This document shows, piece by piece, positions 1 to 7,706 of a stretch of 34,628 nucleotides of DNA. The notes beneath the pieces are model-generated. The model ran no database searches, was not told the DNA's origin, and worked only from the letters and a program-made list of their open reading frames with translations. The translations under genes were made by a program, and so were the position numbers. This stretch comes from GCA-020343675 sp964462945 (GTDB lineage: Bacteria > Planctomycetota > Phycisphaerae > Sedimentisphaerales > Anaerobacaceae), in NCBI GenBank assembly GCA_964462945.1, contig CAYWZW010000057.1, positions 1 through 34,628 on the forward strand. The letters are read 5' to 3'. Each line of letters begins with the position of its first letter. Position 1 is the first letter of the stretch.

Positions 1-91
1 AAAAATCGAAAGAGAAGATTTTTTCTTTCCAAAAGCATGCCTAACTTCAATTTTGAAAAAGTTCAGATACTAAAAGAGGAGTTAGCACGGT

Positions 92-508
92 ATGTCAGAC
101 GGAAATTATGAACCGACGATCGTCACGTTCTGCTGCAACTGGTGCTCCTACGCCGGGGCGGACCTGGCCGGCGTGTCCCGGCAGCAGTATCCTCCGAACC
201 TGCGGATTATCCGCGTGATGTGTTCGGGGATGGTCCATCCGAACCTGGTCATCGATGCGCTGACCAAAGGCGCCGACGGCGTTCTGATATGCGGCTGCCA
301 CCTCGGGGACTGTCACTACCTCGAGGGCAACGTCAAGGCCGAGAACCGCAAAGAAGCGATCGAGCTGATGCTGGGGGACTTCGGCCTGGAGCCTGAACGG
401 TTCAGGCTGGAATGGATCTCGGCCTCCGAGGGCCCCCGGTTCGCCGAATTGGCAAGGGAAATGACCGAGACGGTTCGAGCGTTAGGTCCAAGCCCGTACA
501 AGGTCTAA
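92..508 (+). CDS. mvhD: MvhD-like hydrogenase iron-sulfur subunit
   Basis: Small [2Fe-2S] protein that in MvhADG/HdrABC complexes carries electrons from the hydrogenase to heterodisulfide reductase. The 138-residue product shows the family's cysteine blocks in order: CCNWCSYAGAD near residue 14, CSGMVHP near 44, and CGCHLGDCHYLEGN near 67. Length matches the family. AGAGGAG at 75-81 lies 10 nt before the ATG. It opens a run of same-strand genes leading to mvhG and mvhA, which supports the call. The usual HdrA partner is not in the window and would have to lie upstream or elsewhere. In some genomes MvhD is fused to HdrA; here it is free-standing. Confidence 0.9.
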   Translation: MSDGNYEPTIVTFCCNWCSYAGADLAGVSRQQYPPNLRIIRVMCSGMVHPNLVIDALTKGADGVLICGCHLGDCHYLEGNVKAENRKEAIELMLGDFGLEPERFRLEWISASEGPRFAELAREMTETVRALGPSPYKV

Positions 509-528
509 GAATTTTAGATTTTCGATTT

Positions 529-560
529 GCGATTTGCGATTGTTTGCAATCGGCAATCGC
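529..560. repeat. Imperfect inverted repeat in mvhD downstream spacer
   Basis: The arms GCGATTTGCGATTG (529-542) and CAATCGGCAATCGC (547-560) flank a TTTG loop and pair at 12 of 14 positions. The surrounding spacer consists of CGATT words. It is the first of three such elements in consecutive spacers of this locus. There is no T-run, so it is not a simple terminator. It may act as an RNA-processing or stability element. Confidence 0.7.
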
Positions 561-577
561 CAATGAGGATTGAAGAC

Positions 578-775
578 ATGGCAGAACGAGCACGTTTCTT
601 CGACGGCAAGAAATTTATGTGGGATGGCCAGCCGTACGACGACGAGAAAAAAGCCGACGAGATGGAAAAGCAGTACCGTGAAAAAGGCTTCGAGGTCCAA
701 TGCTGCAGCGAAGATGGAAAAGTGCTCCTTTACACGCGGCGCGTTGTGACAGAGGTTGTCGTGGACCAGGCATGA
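578..775 (+). CDS. Small conserved-looking acidic/charged protein in hydrogenase operon
   Basis: A 65-residue product of unrecognised family. The ATG at 578 is chosen because GAGGAT at 565-570 gives good ribosome-site spacing; an in-frame ATG at 563 is possible. The sequence is highly charged with a Trp-Asp-Gly-Gln-Pro-Tyr stretch near residue 15 and a Cys-Cys pair near residue 43, and no signal peptide or membrane segment. It lies between mvhD and a receiver protein, all in one direction, so it is probably co-transcribed with the hydrogenase. The paired cysteines could bind metal or take part in redox contact, but that is speculation. Confidence 0.6.
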   Translation: MAERARFFDGKKFMWDGQPYDDEKKADEMEKQYREKGFEVQCCSEDGKVLLYTRRVVTEVVVDQA

Positions 776-784
776 GCAGATTTT

Positions 785-800
785 CGATTGTTTGCAATCG
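785..800. repeat. Short perfect inverted repeat (CGATTG-TTTG-CAATCG)
   Basis: Six-base perfect arms around the same TTTG loop as in the preceding spacer, embedded in the spacer before the receiver gene. The shared loop and arm words show this is the same repeat family as the element at 529-560. Confidence 0.65.
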
Positions 801-822
801 GCAATCAAGAAGGGAGAAAGAC

Positions 823-1227
823 ATGAGCGCTCCAAGCATACTGATTATCGACGATGATCCGGATTTCGTGGAGGTCACAAAGGTGATTCTCGAGGCCAGG
901 CAGTATAACGTGATTTCCGCCTACAGTTCGGACGAAGGATGGACCAAAATGGAGAATGAAGCGCCGGACGCCATCATTCTCGACGTGATGATGGGAAAAG
1001 GGGCGGAGGGGTTTATCTTTGCCAGAAAGATGAGGAAAGACCCTCGCTTCGACAAAATCCCCATCTTGATGCTGACCTCCATGCGGGAACAAACCGGGTT
1101 CGATTTCCCCGGCGAGCGGATCCACTCGAAGTTCCTGCCCGTGGACGACTACATCGAGAAAGGCGTCGAGCCGAAGGTTCTTCTGGACAAGATTGAGCAG
1201 CAGCTTGCTAAAAAAGGCGGCGCCTGA
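823..1227 (+). CDS. Receiver-only response regulator (hydrogenase-linked)
   Basis: A single REC domain of 134 residues with no output domain. The acidic pocket is Asp10-Asp11-Asp12, the expected phospho-acceptor is Asp54 in ILDVMM, the switch Thr is Thr85 in ILMLTSM, and the conserved Lys is Lys113 in DDYIEKG. The ATG at 823 follows AAGGGAGAAAG with proper spacing. It sits between the small protein and mvhG, so the hydrogenase transcript itself carries a phospho-signalling protein. A very similar REC protein lies at 5350-5739 beside a histidine kinase, the obvious candidate phosphodonor. Without an output domain it would act by protein contact, as CheY and Spo0F do. Confidence 0.9.
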   Translation: MSAPSILIIDDDPDFVEVTKVILEARQYNVISAYSSDEGWTKMENEAPDAIILDVMMGKGAEGFIFARKMRKDPRFDKIPILMLTSMREQTGFDFPGERIHSKFLPVDDYIEKGVEPKVLLDKIEQQLAKKGGA

Positions 1228-1242
1228 CGGCAAAATCATTGG

Positions 1243-1294
1243 CGATTTATGATTGACGATTGCCGATTGAAGAACAATCGCAAATCATAAATCG
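1243..1294. repeat. Strong inverted repeat upstream of mvhG
   Basis: Perfect 12-base arms CGATTTATGATT (1243-1254) and AATCATAAATCG (1283-1294), with inner arms CGATTG (1257-1262) and CAATCG (1275-1280) separated from the outer arms by one two-base mismatch. The folded RNA would be an 18-pair hairpin with a 12-nt loop, about 30 nt before the mvhG ribosome site. No T-run follows. It belongs to the CGATTG-based family also seen at 529-560 and 785-800. Confidence 0.8.
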
Positions 1295-1339
1295 AAAGTC
1301 GAAAATTCGTTTAGAATCTCTTAGAAAGGAGGCCGTACC

Positions 1340-2290
1340 GTGGCAGTTAAAGTAGCAGAAGAATGGCTGAACATCTGTGGAGGATGTGAGGTCACAATAT
1401 TGGACATCGGGGAGCCGCTTCTCGACCTGCTCCCCCAGCTCAACTTTGTCCACATGCCCGTATTGATGGACCACAAGTACTTCGGCCAGACAGGCGAAAA
1501 AAGCCAGATGGAGATCCCCGATGCGGACGTGGGAATCATCTCGGGCGGCGTGCGGACGGAGAAGGAGAAGCACGTTGCCCAGGAAATGAGGAAAAAGTGC
1601 AAGACCCTCGTCGCTCTGGGGTCTTGCGCGTGCTATGGCGGTATTCCCGCTATGGCGAATATGTTCCCGCTTGAAGAGCTGTACCAAAAGGTCTATAGAG
1701 AGTCGAAGACGACCGATGCCGCCGCGACGCCCAGCACGGACATCCCGCCTCTGCTGGATCGGGTGTACGCCGTGGATGAGGTTGTGCCGGTGGACGTCAG
1801 CATTCCGGGCTGTCCGACAAACCCCGACCTTGTGGTCAAGGCCCTCACCTCGCTGCTGGCAGGCAAGCCGTTCAAGCTTGAGGAGCGAAGCGTCTGTGAT
1901 GAGTGTCCGGTTAAGCGCGAAAAGAAGGCGGCGGGCGGCCAAATCAAGAGGACCCTGGACTCGGTCCAGTTCAAGCAGAATCAGCCCTGGGAAAACACCC
2001 GGTGCTATATGGAGCAAGGGTATTTGTGCCTGGGACCGGTCACCCTGGCGGGCTGCGGCCATAAAGAAGGCGGCAACGGCACAACCGTCCCACGCTGTAT
2101 CAAGGGCTACATGCCGTGCCGGGGGTGCTTCGGCCCCATCCGAAAGGGCGCCAATCCCCTGGTGGACATGATGAGCGCGATTTCGTCGATAGGGCTGGAC
2201 GCCAAACAGGTGCCGGACAGACGTGCGTTATTGAACAGGTACATTGGTGGTCAAAACCGGCTCAGGCCGCTGCCTGCACGCCCCAAATAA
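1340..2290 (+). CDS. mvhG: [NiFe]-hydrogenase small subunit, MvhG-type
   Basis: Electron-transfer subunit of a group 3c F420-non-reducing hydrogenase, holding iron-sulfur clusters that take electrons from the MvhA active site. The product has 316 residues. It starts with GTG at 1340, seven bases after AAAGGAGG. The N-terminal CGGC (Cys13, Cys16) is the hallmark proximal-cluster motif, followed by LGSCACYGG and IPGCPTNPD. C-terminal cysteine groups (CDECP, CYMEQGYLC, CIKGYMPCRGCFGP) provide further cluster ligands. There is no Tat signal, as expected for a cytoplasmic group 3 enzyme. The large subunit follows 15 nt downstream. Confidence 0.95.
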   Translation: MAVKVAEEWLNICGGCEVTILDIGEPLLDLLPQLNFVHMPVLMDHKYFGQTGEKSQMEIPDADVGIISGGVRTEKEKHVAQEMRKKCKTLVALGSCACYGGIPAMANMFPLEELYQKVYRESKTTDAAATPSTDIPPLLDRVYAVDEVVPVDVSIPGCPTNPDLVVKALTSLLAGKPFKLEERSVCDECPVKREKKAAGGQIKRTLDSVQFKQNQPWENTRCYMEQGYLCLGPVTLAGCGHKEGGNGTTVPRCIKGYMPCRGCFGPIRKGANPLVDMMSAISSIGLDAKQVPDRRALLNRYIGGQNRLRPLPARPK

Positions 2291-2305
2291 CAAGGAGACA
2301 TACTG

Positions 2306-3748
2306 ATGAAGACAATTACAATTTATCCCGTAACCCGAATCGAGGGCCACGCCAAGGTCACGATAAACCTTGATGACGACGGCAACGTCGCAGACACCTT
2401 CGTCAACGTGGTAGAGCTTCGCGGCTTCGAGAAGTTCTGCATCGGCAGACCCGTGGAGGAGCTTCCGCGCATCGTCACGAGCATCTGCGGCGTCTGCCCC
2501 TGGTCGCACCACCTGGCCTCGGCCAAGGCCAATGACGCCGTGTTCGGTGTCACCCCGCCCAGTGCCGGCAGGAAACTGCGCGAATTGTGCAACGCCGTCG
2601 CATACACCGAGGAGCATATCCTGCATTTCTTCTTCCTGTCCGGTCCAGATTACGTGATGGGCCCGGACAGCGACTATTCCGTCAGGAACGTCATCGGCAT
2701 CGCCCAGGCGAACCCCGAAATAGGCAGACAGGTGGTCCGCAGCCGGCATCTCGGCTCCCAGATGCTCAACATCATTTCGGGAAAGAGCATTCACCCCGTG
2801 ACGGCGGTCCCCGGCGGATTCAGCAAGCCTCTGACCGAGACCGAACGCCAGCAGCTTGTTCCCATGGCGAACGAGGTGCTGGAATTCGCCAAGTTTGCGA
2901 TGGCCTTCGCCAAGAAAAACATCTTCCCCAAGTACCTGGAAACCGTCAAGACGGTGGGCGTCATCAAGACGGGATTCCTCGGCACGGTCACCGACGACGG
3001 GACCCTCGATCTCTACAATGGCAAGGCGCGTTTGATGAAGCCGGACGGCTCATACGAAGAATTTGAGTACGACCAGTACACCGACTACATCGGCGAACAT
3101 ATCGAGCCCTGGACGTACCTGAAGTTCCCCTACGCCAAAAAGTGGGGCAAATTCTCCATGAACCTCGACAGCCCATCGGGAATCTACCGGACCAACTCGC
3201 TGGCGCGCATGAACGTCTGTGACCGGATCAGCACGCCGCTGGCGCAGAAGGAGCTTGAGGAATTCCGTGAGAAATTCGGGCGACCGGTTCAGCTTACACT
3301 CCTGTACAACTGGGCCAGGCTCATCGAGCTGCTTCATAACGCGGAAAAGGCCGTCGAGCTGCTGAACGATCCTGAGATCACAAGCACCGAAACCAGAGTG
3401 CCGGTCACACCGCGGGCGGCAAGGGGCATCGGGTGCGTCGAGGCGCCCAGGGGCACGTTGATCCACGACTACGAAACCGATGCAGAAGGGCTGGTGACCA
3501 ATGTCAACCTGATTGTGGGCACGACCCATAACAACGCCCCGATCAACATGTCCGTCAAGCAGGCGGCCAAAACCCTGATCAAGAACGGCAATTACGACCA
3601 GGGGACCCTCAACAAGGTTGAGATGGCCATACGCGCATACGACCCGTGCCTGTCGTGCGCGACGCACAAATTGGACGGCAGCATCGCCGTGAAGATCGAA
3701 ATCCGAAACGCCCGGGGAGAAGTCATCGACACCTTGGCCAACTGGTGA
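2306..3748 (+). CDS. mvhA: [NiFe]-hydrogenase large subunit, MvhA-type
   Basis: Catalytic subunit that splits or forms H2 at the NiFe(CN)2CO centre. The product has 480 residues. The N-terminal nickel-ligand motif ICGVC places Cys61 and Cys64, after the conserved RIEGH at 11-15. The C-terminal motif DPCLSCATH places Cys448 and Cys451. The 26 residues after His454 are the peptide normally clipped by a maturation protease, and such a protease is encoded at 5850-6335. AAGGAGA lies seven bases before the ATG. The cytoplasmic partner MvhG is directly upstream, so the pair forms the hydrogenase core. Confidence 0.96.
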   Translation: MKTITIYPVTRIEGHAKVTINLDDDGNVADTFVNVVELRGFEKFCIGRPVEELPRIVTSICGVCPWSHHLASAKANDAVFGVTPPSAGRKLRELCNAVAYTEEHILHFFFLSGPDYVMGPDSDYSVRNVIGIAQANPEIGRQVVRSRHLGSQMLNIISGKSIHPVTAVPGGFSKPLTETERQQLVPMANEVLEFAKFAMAFAKKNIFPKYLETVKTVGVIKTGFLGTVTDDGTLDLYNGKARLMKPDGSYEEFEYDQYTDYIGEHIEPWTYLKFPYAKKWGKFSMNLDSPSGIYRTNSLARMNVCDRISTPLAQKELEEFREKFGRPVQLTLLYNWARLIELLHNAEKAVELLNDPEITSTETRVPVTPRAARGIGCVEAPRGTLIHDYETDAEGLVTNVNLIVGTTHNNAPINMSVKQAAKTLIKNGNYDQGTLNKVEMAIRAYDPCLSCATHKLDGSIAVKIEIRNARGEVIDTLANW

Positions 3749-3818
3749 GCTGACAGGGCCTGGTGCAACTCACCCGGAAAAACATCGCCCGCTTTGCGAT
3801 TGGTAAGTGTGCGTCAAC

Positions 3819-3847
3819 TTGACAGACCGGCGGAACCATGCTATAGA
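3819..3847 (+). promoter_or_regulatory. Consensus sigma70-type promoter for the histidine kinase
   Basis: TTGACA (3819-3824), a 17-base spacer, then TATAGA (3842-3847). It lies 71 bases after mvhA and 46 bases before the preferred kinase start. It overlaps any longer N-terminus of the kinase reading frame, which argues against the upstream start. It would uncouple kinase/regulator/protease expression from the structural genes. Confidence 0.75.
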
Positions 3848-3893
3848 GCACGGTGATGGCCGTCCCGGAAAGTGTGTGAAGAGCTTGTGCCCA

Positions 3894-5375
3894 ATGGTTT
3901 CGGATGAGAGTATTCAAGCAGCGACTTATGAACTGCCGCTGGCTCAGGAGCCGCCCGCCGATGCCGACGCCAAAGCCTCGGAGAGACCTCTGCCGGAAGC
4001 CCTGCTGGCGCAGAACGTGTCATGGTTCTGTCAGCTCAGGTGGTTAGTCATCGCAATCCTTGTATGCTATGGTATCCTGGGTTTTTTTCCCGGACTAACA
4101 AGCTACTTCGGACTGCGTGCTCCCGGCGTGTGGCCTTTCGTAACGGCGGCGGTTCTGACGGTGAGCAATCTTGTTTTTCTGCTCTTTGCCCGGGCCGGGA
4201 CCTCCGCGGCCATGACGATGGTCAATCTCTGGGGTCAGATCATCGCCGATCTGCTGATACTCACGGCTGTGGTTTATTTCATCGGAAGCTTGAAGACAAA
4301 TATAGCGTTCGCCTATCTTTTTCACATCGTCGTTTCTTGCGTATTCTTCCCCCGCAGAAAAAGTCTGATCGTAACTACAGTGGCGATTGCCATGTTTGCC
4401 GCGTGCATTAGCGCCGAGTACATTTTGAAGCTGCTGCCGGCCATGAGCATTTTTGCCGAATCACCCTTCGACCAGGATACTTCGCCGGTGCTGGCCGTGC
4501 TGGCTCTGAACTTCTTTCTCACCATCGCTATATGGATCGTCGTGTGGTATCTGGCCTCTCACCTGTCATCCGCGGTGCGCCAGAGGGACTTCGAGCTGGC
4601 CGAGACCAACCGCCGGCTCGTGGCCGCTCAGGAGGAACGCTCCCGGCACATGCTGGCCACGACCCACCAGCTCAAGGCCCCCTTCGCCGCAATCTATTCT
4701 AACGCACAACTGCTCGAACGGGGATACTGCGGTGATGTTCCGGACGAAGCGCTGCAGGTGATCCAGCATATCTCGTCGAGATGTCGTCGATTGACCGCGG
4801 AGATTCAGGAGATGCTGCAGTTGGCGAACTTAAGCTCGACCAGTCAGGCGTCCCTTCCCCGGACGAGGATCGTCTCGACCGACCTGCTGCTGTGGTGCAT
4901 GTCTCAGGTTGACGCCGTGGCTCGGGAACGGGGCGTCACTTTCAAAGCCGACATCCGGCCCGTCGCCTTGGTGGGCGCTGAAGATCACTTCAAAATGTTG
5001 CTTGTCAATCTGCTGTCCAATGCCGTCATATATTCCTATAAGAACGGCAAGGTCCACATTTCCTGCCGCCGAGGCCCAAACGCCGATTGCGTTATCACCA
5101 TTGCGGATAATGGCATAGGCATTCCGGCAAGCAAGCTGCCTCGTATCTTCGAGGAGCACTACCGCACCAAAGAAGCCGTACAGCACAACAAGGAATCCTC
5201 CGGGCTGGGTCTGGCCATTGTCAAACATGTAGCCCAGATGTACAAGATTCGTATCCGGGTGGAAAGCCGCCTCGGCTCCGGCACAAAGTTTGAGCTTAGA
5301 TTCCCTGCTCCGGATGACGGCTCAGGGAACCCTGAAGAAGGAGAAAAAAATGGCTTACATCTTGATCGTGGATGA
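3894..5375 (+). CDS. Six-TM membrane sensor histidine kinase
   Basis: A 493-residue kinase. About six hydrophobic segments lie roughly between residues 40 and 240, without a sizeable external domain, so the sensor is probably membrane-embedded. The dimerisation/H-box is THQLKAPF with His258, a variant of the usual SHELRTP. The ATPase domain shows an N-box (LLSNAVIYSYKNGK), G1 box DNGIGIP and G2 box SSGLGLAIVKH. The ATG at 3894 is preferred because the promoter at 3819-3847 covers the longer reading frame; its ribosome site is weak. The end overlaps the next receiver gene by 26 bases, so the two are translationally linked and likely partners. Flanking hydrogenase genes suggest a redox or H2-related signal. 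Confidence 0.88.
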   Translation: MVSDESIQAATYELPLAQEPPADADAKASERPLPEALLAQNVSWFCQLRWLVIAILVCYGILGFFPGLTSYFGLRAPGVWPFVTAAVLTVSNLVFLLFARAGTSAAMTMVNLWGQIIADLLILTAVVYFIGSLKTNIAFAYLFHIVVSCVFFPRRKSLIVTTVAIAMFAACISAEYILKLLPAMSIFAESPFDQDTSPVLAVLALNFFLTIAIWIVVWYLASHLSSAVRQRDFELAETNRRLVAAQEERSRHMLATTHQLKAPFAAIYSNAQLLERGYCGDVPDEALQVIQHISSRCRRLTAEIQEMLQLANLSSTSQASLPRTRIVSTDLLLWCMSQVDAVARERGVTFKADIRPVALVGAEDHFKMLLVNLLSNAVIYSYKNGKVHISCRRGPNADCVITIADNGIGIPASKLPRIFEEHYRTKEAVQHNKESSGLGLAIVKHVAQMYKIRIRVESRLGSGTKFELRFPAPDDGSGNPEEGEKNGLHLDRG

Positions 5376-5739
5376 TGACGAGGACTTCGCCCGCACTGCG
5401 GCAACCGTTCTGCGCCGGGAAGGGCACGATGTTCAGATTGAACTTGATACCGATGACGCCGCACGCGGTATGGAGCGCAAAGCTCCGGATTTGGTGGTTC
5501 TGGACGTCATGTTTCCTGAAGATGCCTCTGCCGGATTTGAACTGGCTCGCTTCATGCGGCATAAAAGCGAAAAGCTCAAGGACGTTCCGATCTTGATGCT
5601 GACCGCCATAAACACCAAGTTCCCGTTGGGCTTCGGAGCCACGGACATCGACAGCGACTGGCTGCCCGTAACCGACTTTCTGGAAAAGCCCGTCGATTTT
5701 GATGTCTTACGGCAAAAAGTAGCTCAGCTTCTGGGCTAA
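5350..5739 (+). CDS. Receiver-only response regulator, kinase-coupled
   Basis: A single REC domain of 129 residues: Asp8-Asp9-Asp10 pocket, phospho-acceptor Asp52 in VLDVMF, Thr85 in ILMLTAI, Lys113-Pro114 in FLEKPVD. AAGGAG ends six bases before the ATG, inside the end of the kinase gene. It is clearly related to the receiver at 823-1227; both share an insertion before the Lys motif (LPVxDxxEK). No DNA-binding domain is present, so output must go through another protein or a phosphorelay. Confidence 0.92.
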   Translation: MAYILIVDDDEDFARTAATVLRREGHDVQIELDTDDAARGMERKAPDLVVLDVMFPEDASAGFELARFMRHKSEKLKDVPILMLTAINTKFPLGFGATDIDSDWLPVTDFLEKPVDFDVLRQKVAQLLG

Positions 5740-5849
5740 GCTGATGCGGATGTCTGAGAGTGCCGGCATAGCTCGCATATTCATTCCAAAAGAACTGAGG
5801 TAAGCAGACCCTCGGTTCGGTCGATGGTTTCCAAGAAAGCTGTGGCACC

Positions 5850-6335
5850 GTGGGACCTGAGTGGTACGATAAATTGATTCTGATCCTGGGATGCGGCAAC
5901 GTACTTATCGGAGACGACGGATTCGGGCCGGCGGTGGCTCAAAGACTCCGCGAGACTTTCACGATTCCTGCGGATGTGTGCGTCCTCGACGCTGGCACCT
6001 GCGTTCGAGAGATCCTCTTTGACACCATCCTGTCGGATAGGAAGCCGGCAAAGATTGTTATTATAGATGCGATGGACTGCGGCCGCAGGCCGGGCGAGCT
6101 GTTCTGGCTGGACATCGATGCCCTGCCGAAGATCAAGCTCGACGATTTCTCCATGCACCAGATCCCGACATCGAATCTTCTGCGTGAGCTGCGGGACCTG
6201 TGCGGTATAGAGGTGATCATAATGGCCTGTCAAGTATCAGGGGCAACCGACAGGGTAAAACCCGGCCTCTCGATTCCAGTCGGCAGAGCAGTCGAGGAGG
6301 CTGCCCGGACACTCGCATCTAAGCACTTCAAATAG
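5850..6335 (+). CDS. Hydrogenase maturation endopeptidase (HycI/HyaD family)
   Basis: Clips the C-terminal peptide of the hydrogenase large subunit after nickel insertion; the substrate here should be MvhA. The 161-residue product has the family layout: GCGNVLIGDDGFGP near the N-terminus with Asp22/Asp23 at the first nickel-sensing position, the VIIDAMDCGRRPGE segment (Asp73/Asp76), and His103 in MHQIPTSN. The start is a GTG at 5850; the ribosome site is poor, so the start is tentative. It is the last gene of the hydrogenase locus. Confidence 0.9.
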   Translation: MGPEWYDKLILILGCGNVLIGDDGFGPAVAQRLRETFTIPADVCVLDAGTCVREILFDTILSDRKPAKIVIIDAMDCGRRPGELFWLDIDALPKIKLDDFSMHQIPTSNLLRELRDLCGIEVIIMACQVSGATDRVKPGLSIPVGRAVEEAARTLASKHFK

Positions 6336-6670
6336 CCGCTCAGGAGTCCAAGATCACCGGTCCCAGTCAACTTGGGGTCGTCTTTCTTGTGTCTGGCCCG
6401 AAGAAATCCAAGGCCTCTTGGGCACAGCGAAATGCCTTATCGCCATCAGCGACTATTTGCGCCCACAGATTACTTCTGCTCAGCCCTCCGTCGAAGTTGG
6501 ACCCACGCCGGGCCAATCACACTTTATCTCCTTGTTTTGCAAGGTTTTATGAAAATCAAGAGAGATATCAATCCAGATGCCGGTCGCGTGCATGCGGGCA
6601 CGATCTGGAAGACAGTAGCCTCTGAGAATCGGAAAAATAGATAAGACAGAAAATTTCGGTAATTTCACTA

Positions 6671-6699
6671 TTGACAACATGGGCATGGAGATGTAGGAT
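6671..6699 (+). promoter_or_regulatory. Sigma70-type promoter, first of three
   Basis: TTGACA (6671-6676), 17 bases, TAGGAT (6694-6699). It is preceded by an AT-rich stretch starting GATAAG that resembles the one before the third promoter. Confidence 0.6.
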
Positions 6700-6756
6700 A
6701 CAGGTGGTTGCTGAAGAAAGAAAAGATATGCAGAGTCGAAACTTCAGGTTTTGCGA

Positions 6757-6785
6757 TTGACATTTTTTGAAAACATAGGTAAAAT
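6757..6785 (+). promoter_or_regulatory. Sigma70-type promoter, second of three
   Basis: TTGACA (6757-6762), 17 bases including a T-run, TAAAAT (6780-6785). Its -35 box is exactly 86 bases after that of the first promoter. Confidence 0.65.
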
Positions 6786-6842
6786 AGACATAGTCGTAAA
6801 AATAGGCGATAAGGAAATTTTGTGAATTTAAAGAATTTCCTG

Positions 6843-6871
6843 TTGACACAAGAAAATAAAACTGGTAAACT
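6843..6871 (+). promoter_or_regulatory. Sigma70-type promoter, third of three
   Basis: TTGACA (6843-6848), 17 bases, TAAACT (6866-6871). Again it lies exactly 86 bases from the preceding -35 box. It is the promoter closest to the secreted-protein gene at 7251. Confidence 0.65.
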
Positions 6872-7180
6872 TGGTAAATGAAATGAGCAGGGTAGGCTGC
6901 TACGTAGCGCGCGTGAGATTAGCGGCAAAACCTTGCTTTCACAGCGTTATAATTATGCTGTGATGGAAATGAGGAGAGTGACGGTGAGGAGATGATGAAA
7001 AGGAATCGCGACATCCACTCCGTGCACTACCTCCACTTTTGATCTGGCGAAACCTGGAATAACCGCCAGAAAATGCGAAGCGCCTTGAGTGTGCTTGGCA
7101 TTACCGGCATCAAGGGAGAAGATGCCGAGCAGTATCGGGAACGGACCTCCTTAGATTCAATGGATTGACAAAGCAAGAGG

Positions 7181-7209
7181 TTTCGCTGCGCGTGGATTGC
7201 GTAGCGAAA
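7181..7209 (+). promoter_or_regulatory. Hairpin in 5' leader of the 7251 gene
   Basis: Arms TTTCGCTGCGC (7181-7191) and GCGTAGCGAAA (7199-7209) pair over 11 bases with one G-U, around a seven-base loop. It sits 28 bases before the ribosome site. There is no T-run, so it may influence mRNA stability or translation rather than end transcription. Confidence 0.55.
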
Positions 7210-7250
7210 AGAGTTGTTCTGTGAAAAAATGGCTTTGGGGGGAGGAAACG

Positions 7251-7706
7251 ATGAGAAGATTGGTAACCTGGACATTAGCATTATTGGCGTCGTTCGGAAT
7301 GGTCGCAACAGCGTCGGCCGTGCAACCGGCCAGCACAGACAAGCCATTCCTCACCGTATCCACAACGCCGGACGAACTCGACCTTGGGACTGCTCCTTCG
7401 GCAGGGCCCTATCAGGTGGATGCTGCGTTCACGGTGAAAGTGGACACCAACTGCACGCTGGGTCCCATCTACGCATCCATAACAGCGCTCAAGCACCGAA
7501 ATGGATCTTCGATAGAACCGCAGAGCATTCTCGTCAGAACGTCGGCAACGAAAGGGTTTGTCGCCATGAACAAGCCAGTGGCCATATCTCAGCCGGCAAC
7601 GGGTTCTCAGAAGATTGCGGTGGATGTAAAAGTCCTCACGAAGGTTTTGGGGCCGGCGGGAGAATACACAGGAGTATTTACGTTCACAATAACGCCGCCG
7701 GTTTAG
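7251..7706 (+). CDS. Small secreted beta-rich protein (pilin/WxL-like pattern)
   Basis: A 151-residue product. The ATG at 7251 follows GGGGGGAGG, which decides against a longer frame. Residues 1-22 form a clear signal peptide ending in ATASA. The mature part is made of alternating hydrophobic strands with Thr/Ser/Pro and ends in GEYTGVFTFTITPPV, a C-terminal pattern common in pilin-like, WxL and spore-coat-U-type beta domains. No family is recognised with certainty. It precedes a chaperone-like gene and a secretin, so it is a candidate exported subunit or surface protein of that locus. Confidence 0.75.
   Translation: MRRLVTWTLALLASFGMVATASAVQPASTDKPFLTVSTTPDELDLGTAPSAGPYQVDAAFTVKVDTNCTLGPIYASITALKHRNGSSIEPQSILVRTSATKGFVAMNKPVAISQPATGSQKIAVDVKVLTKVLGPAGEYTGVFTFTITPPV

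Larger units (their letters stand above)
6336..7250. other. Gene-poor leader region with stacked promoters
   Basis: No convincing protein gene is present; the open frames have unlikely composition and no ribosome sites. The region becomes AT-rich from about 6640 and holds three consensus promoters at 6671, 6757 and 6843. A transcribed leader of roughly 370 bases follows, ending with a hairpin at 7181-7209 and a strong ribosome site for the gene at 7251. A hidden small RNA is possible. Confidence 0.5.

Noticed and set aside
3807..3893. Longer N-terminus for the histidine kinase
   Set aside because: The consensus promoter at 3819-3847 lies inside it, and the added residues do not look like protein of this family.
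6372..6644. Open frame of about 90 codons downstream of the maturation protease gene
   Set aside because: No ribosome site, odd composition, overlapping alternative frames equally open; treated as non-coding.
7165..7193. TTGACA close to the 7251 gene as a fourth promoter
   Set aside because: At 17 bases the -10 position reads GCGCGT, with no usable box.
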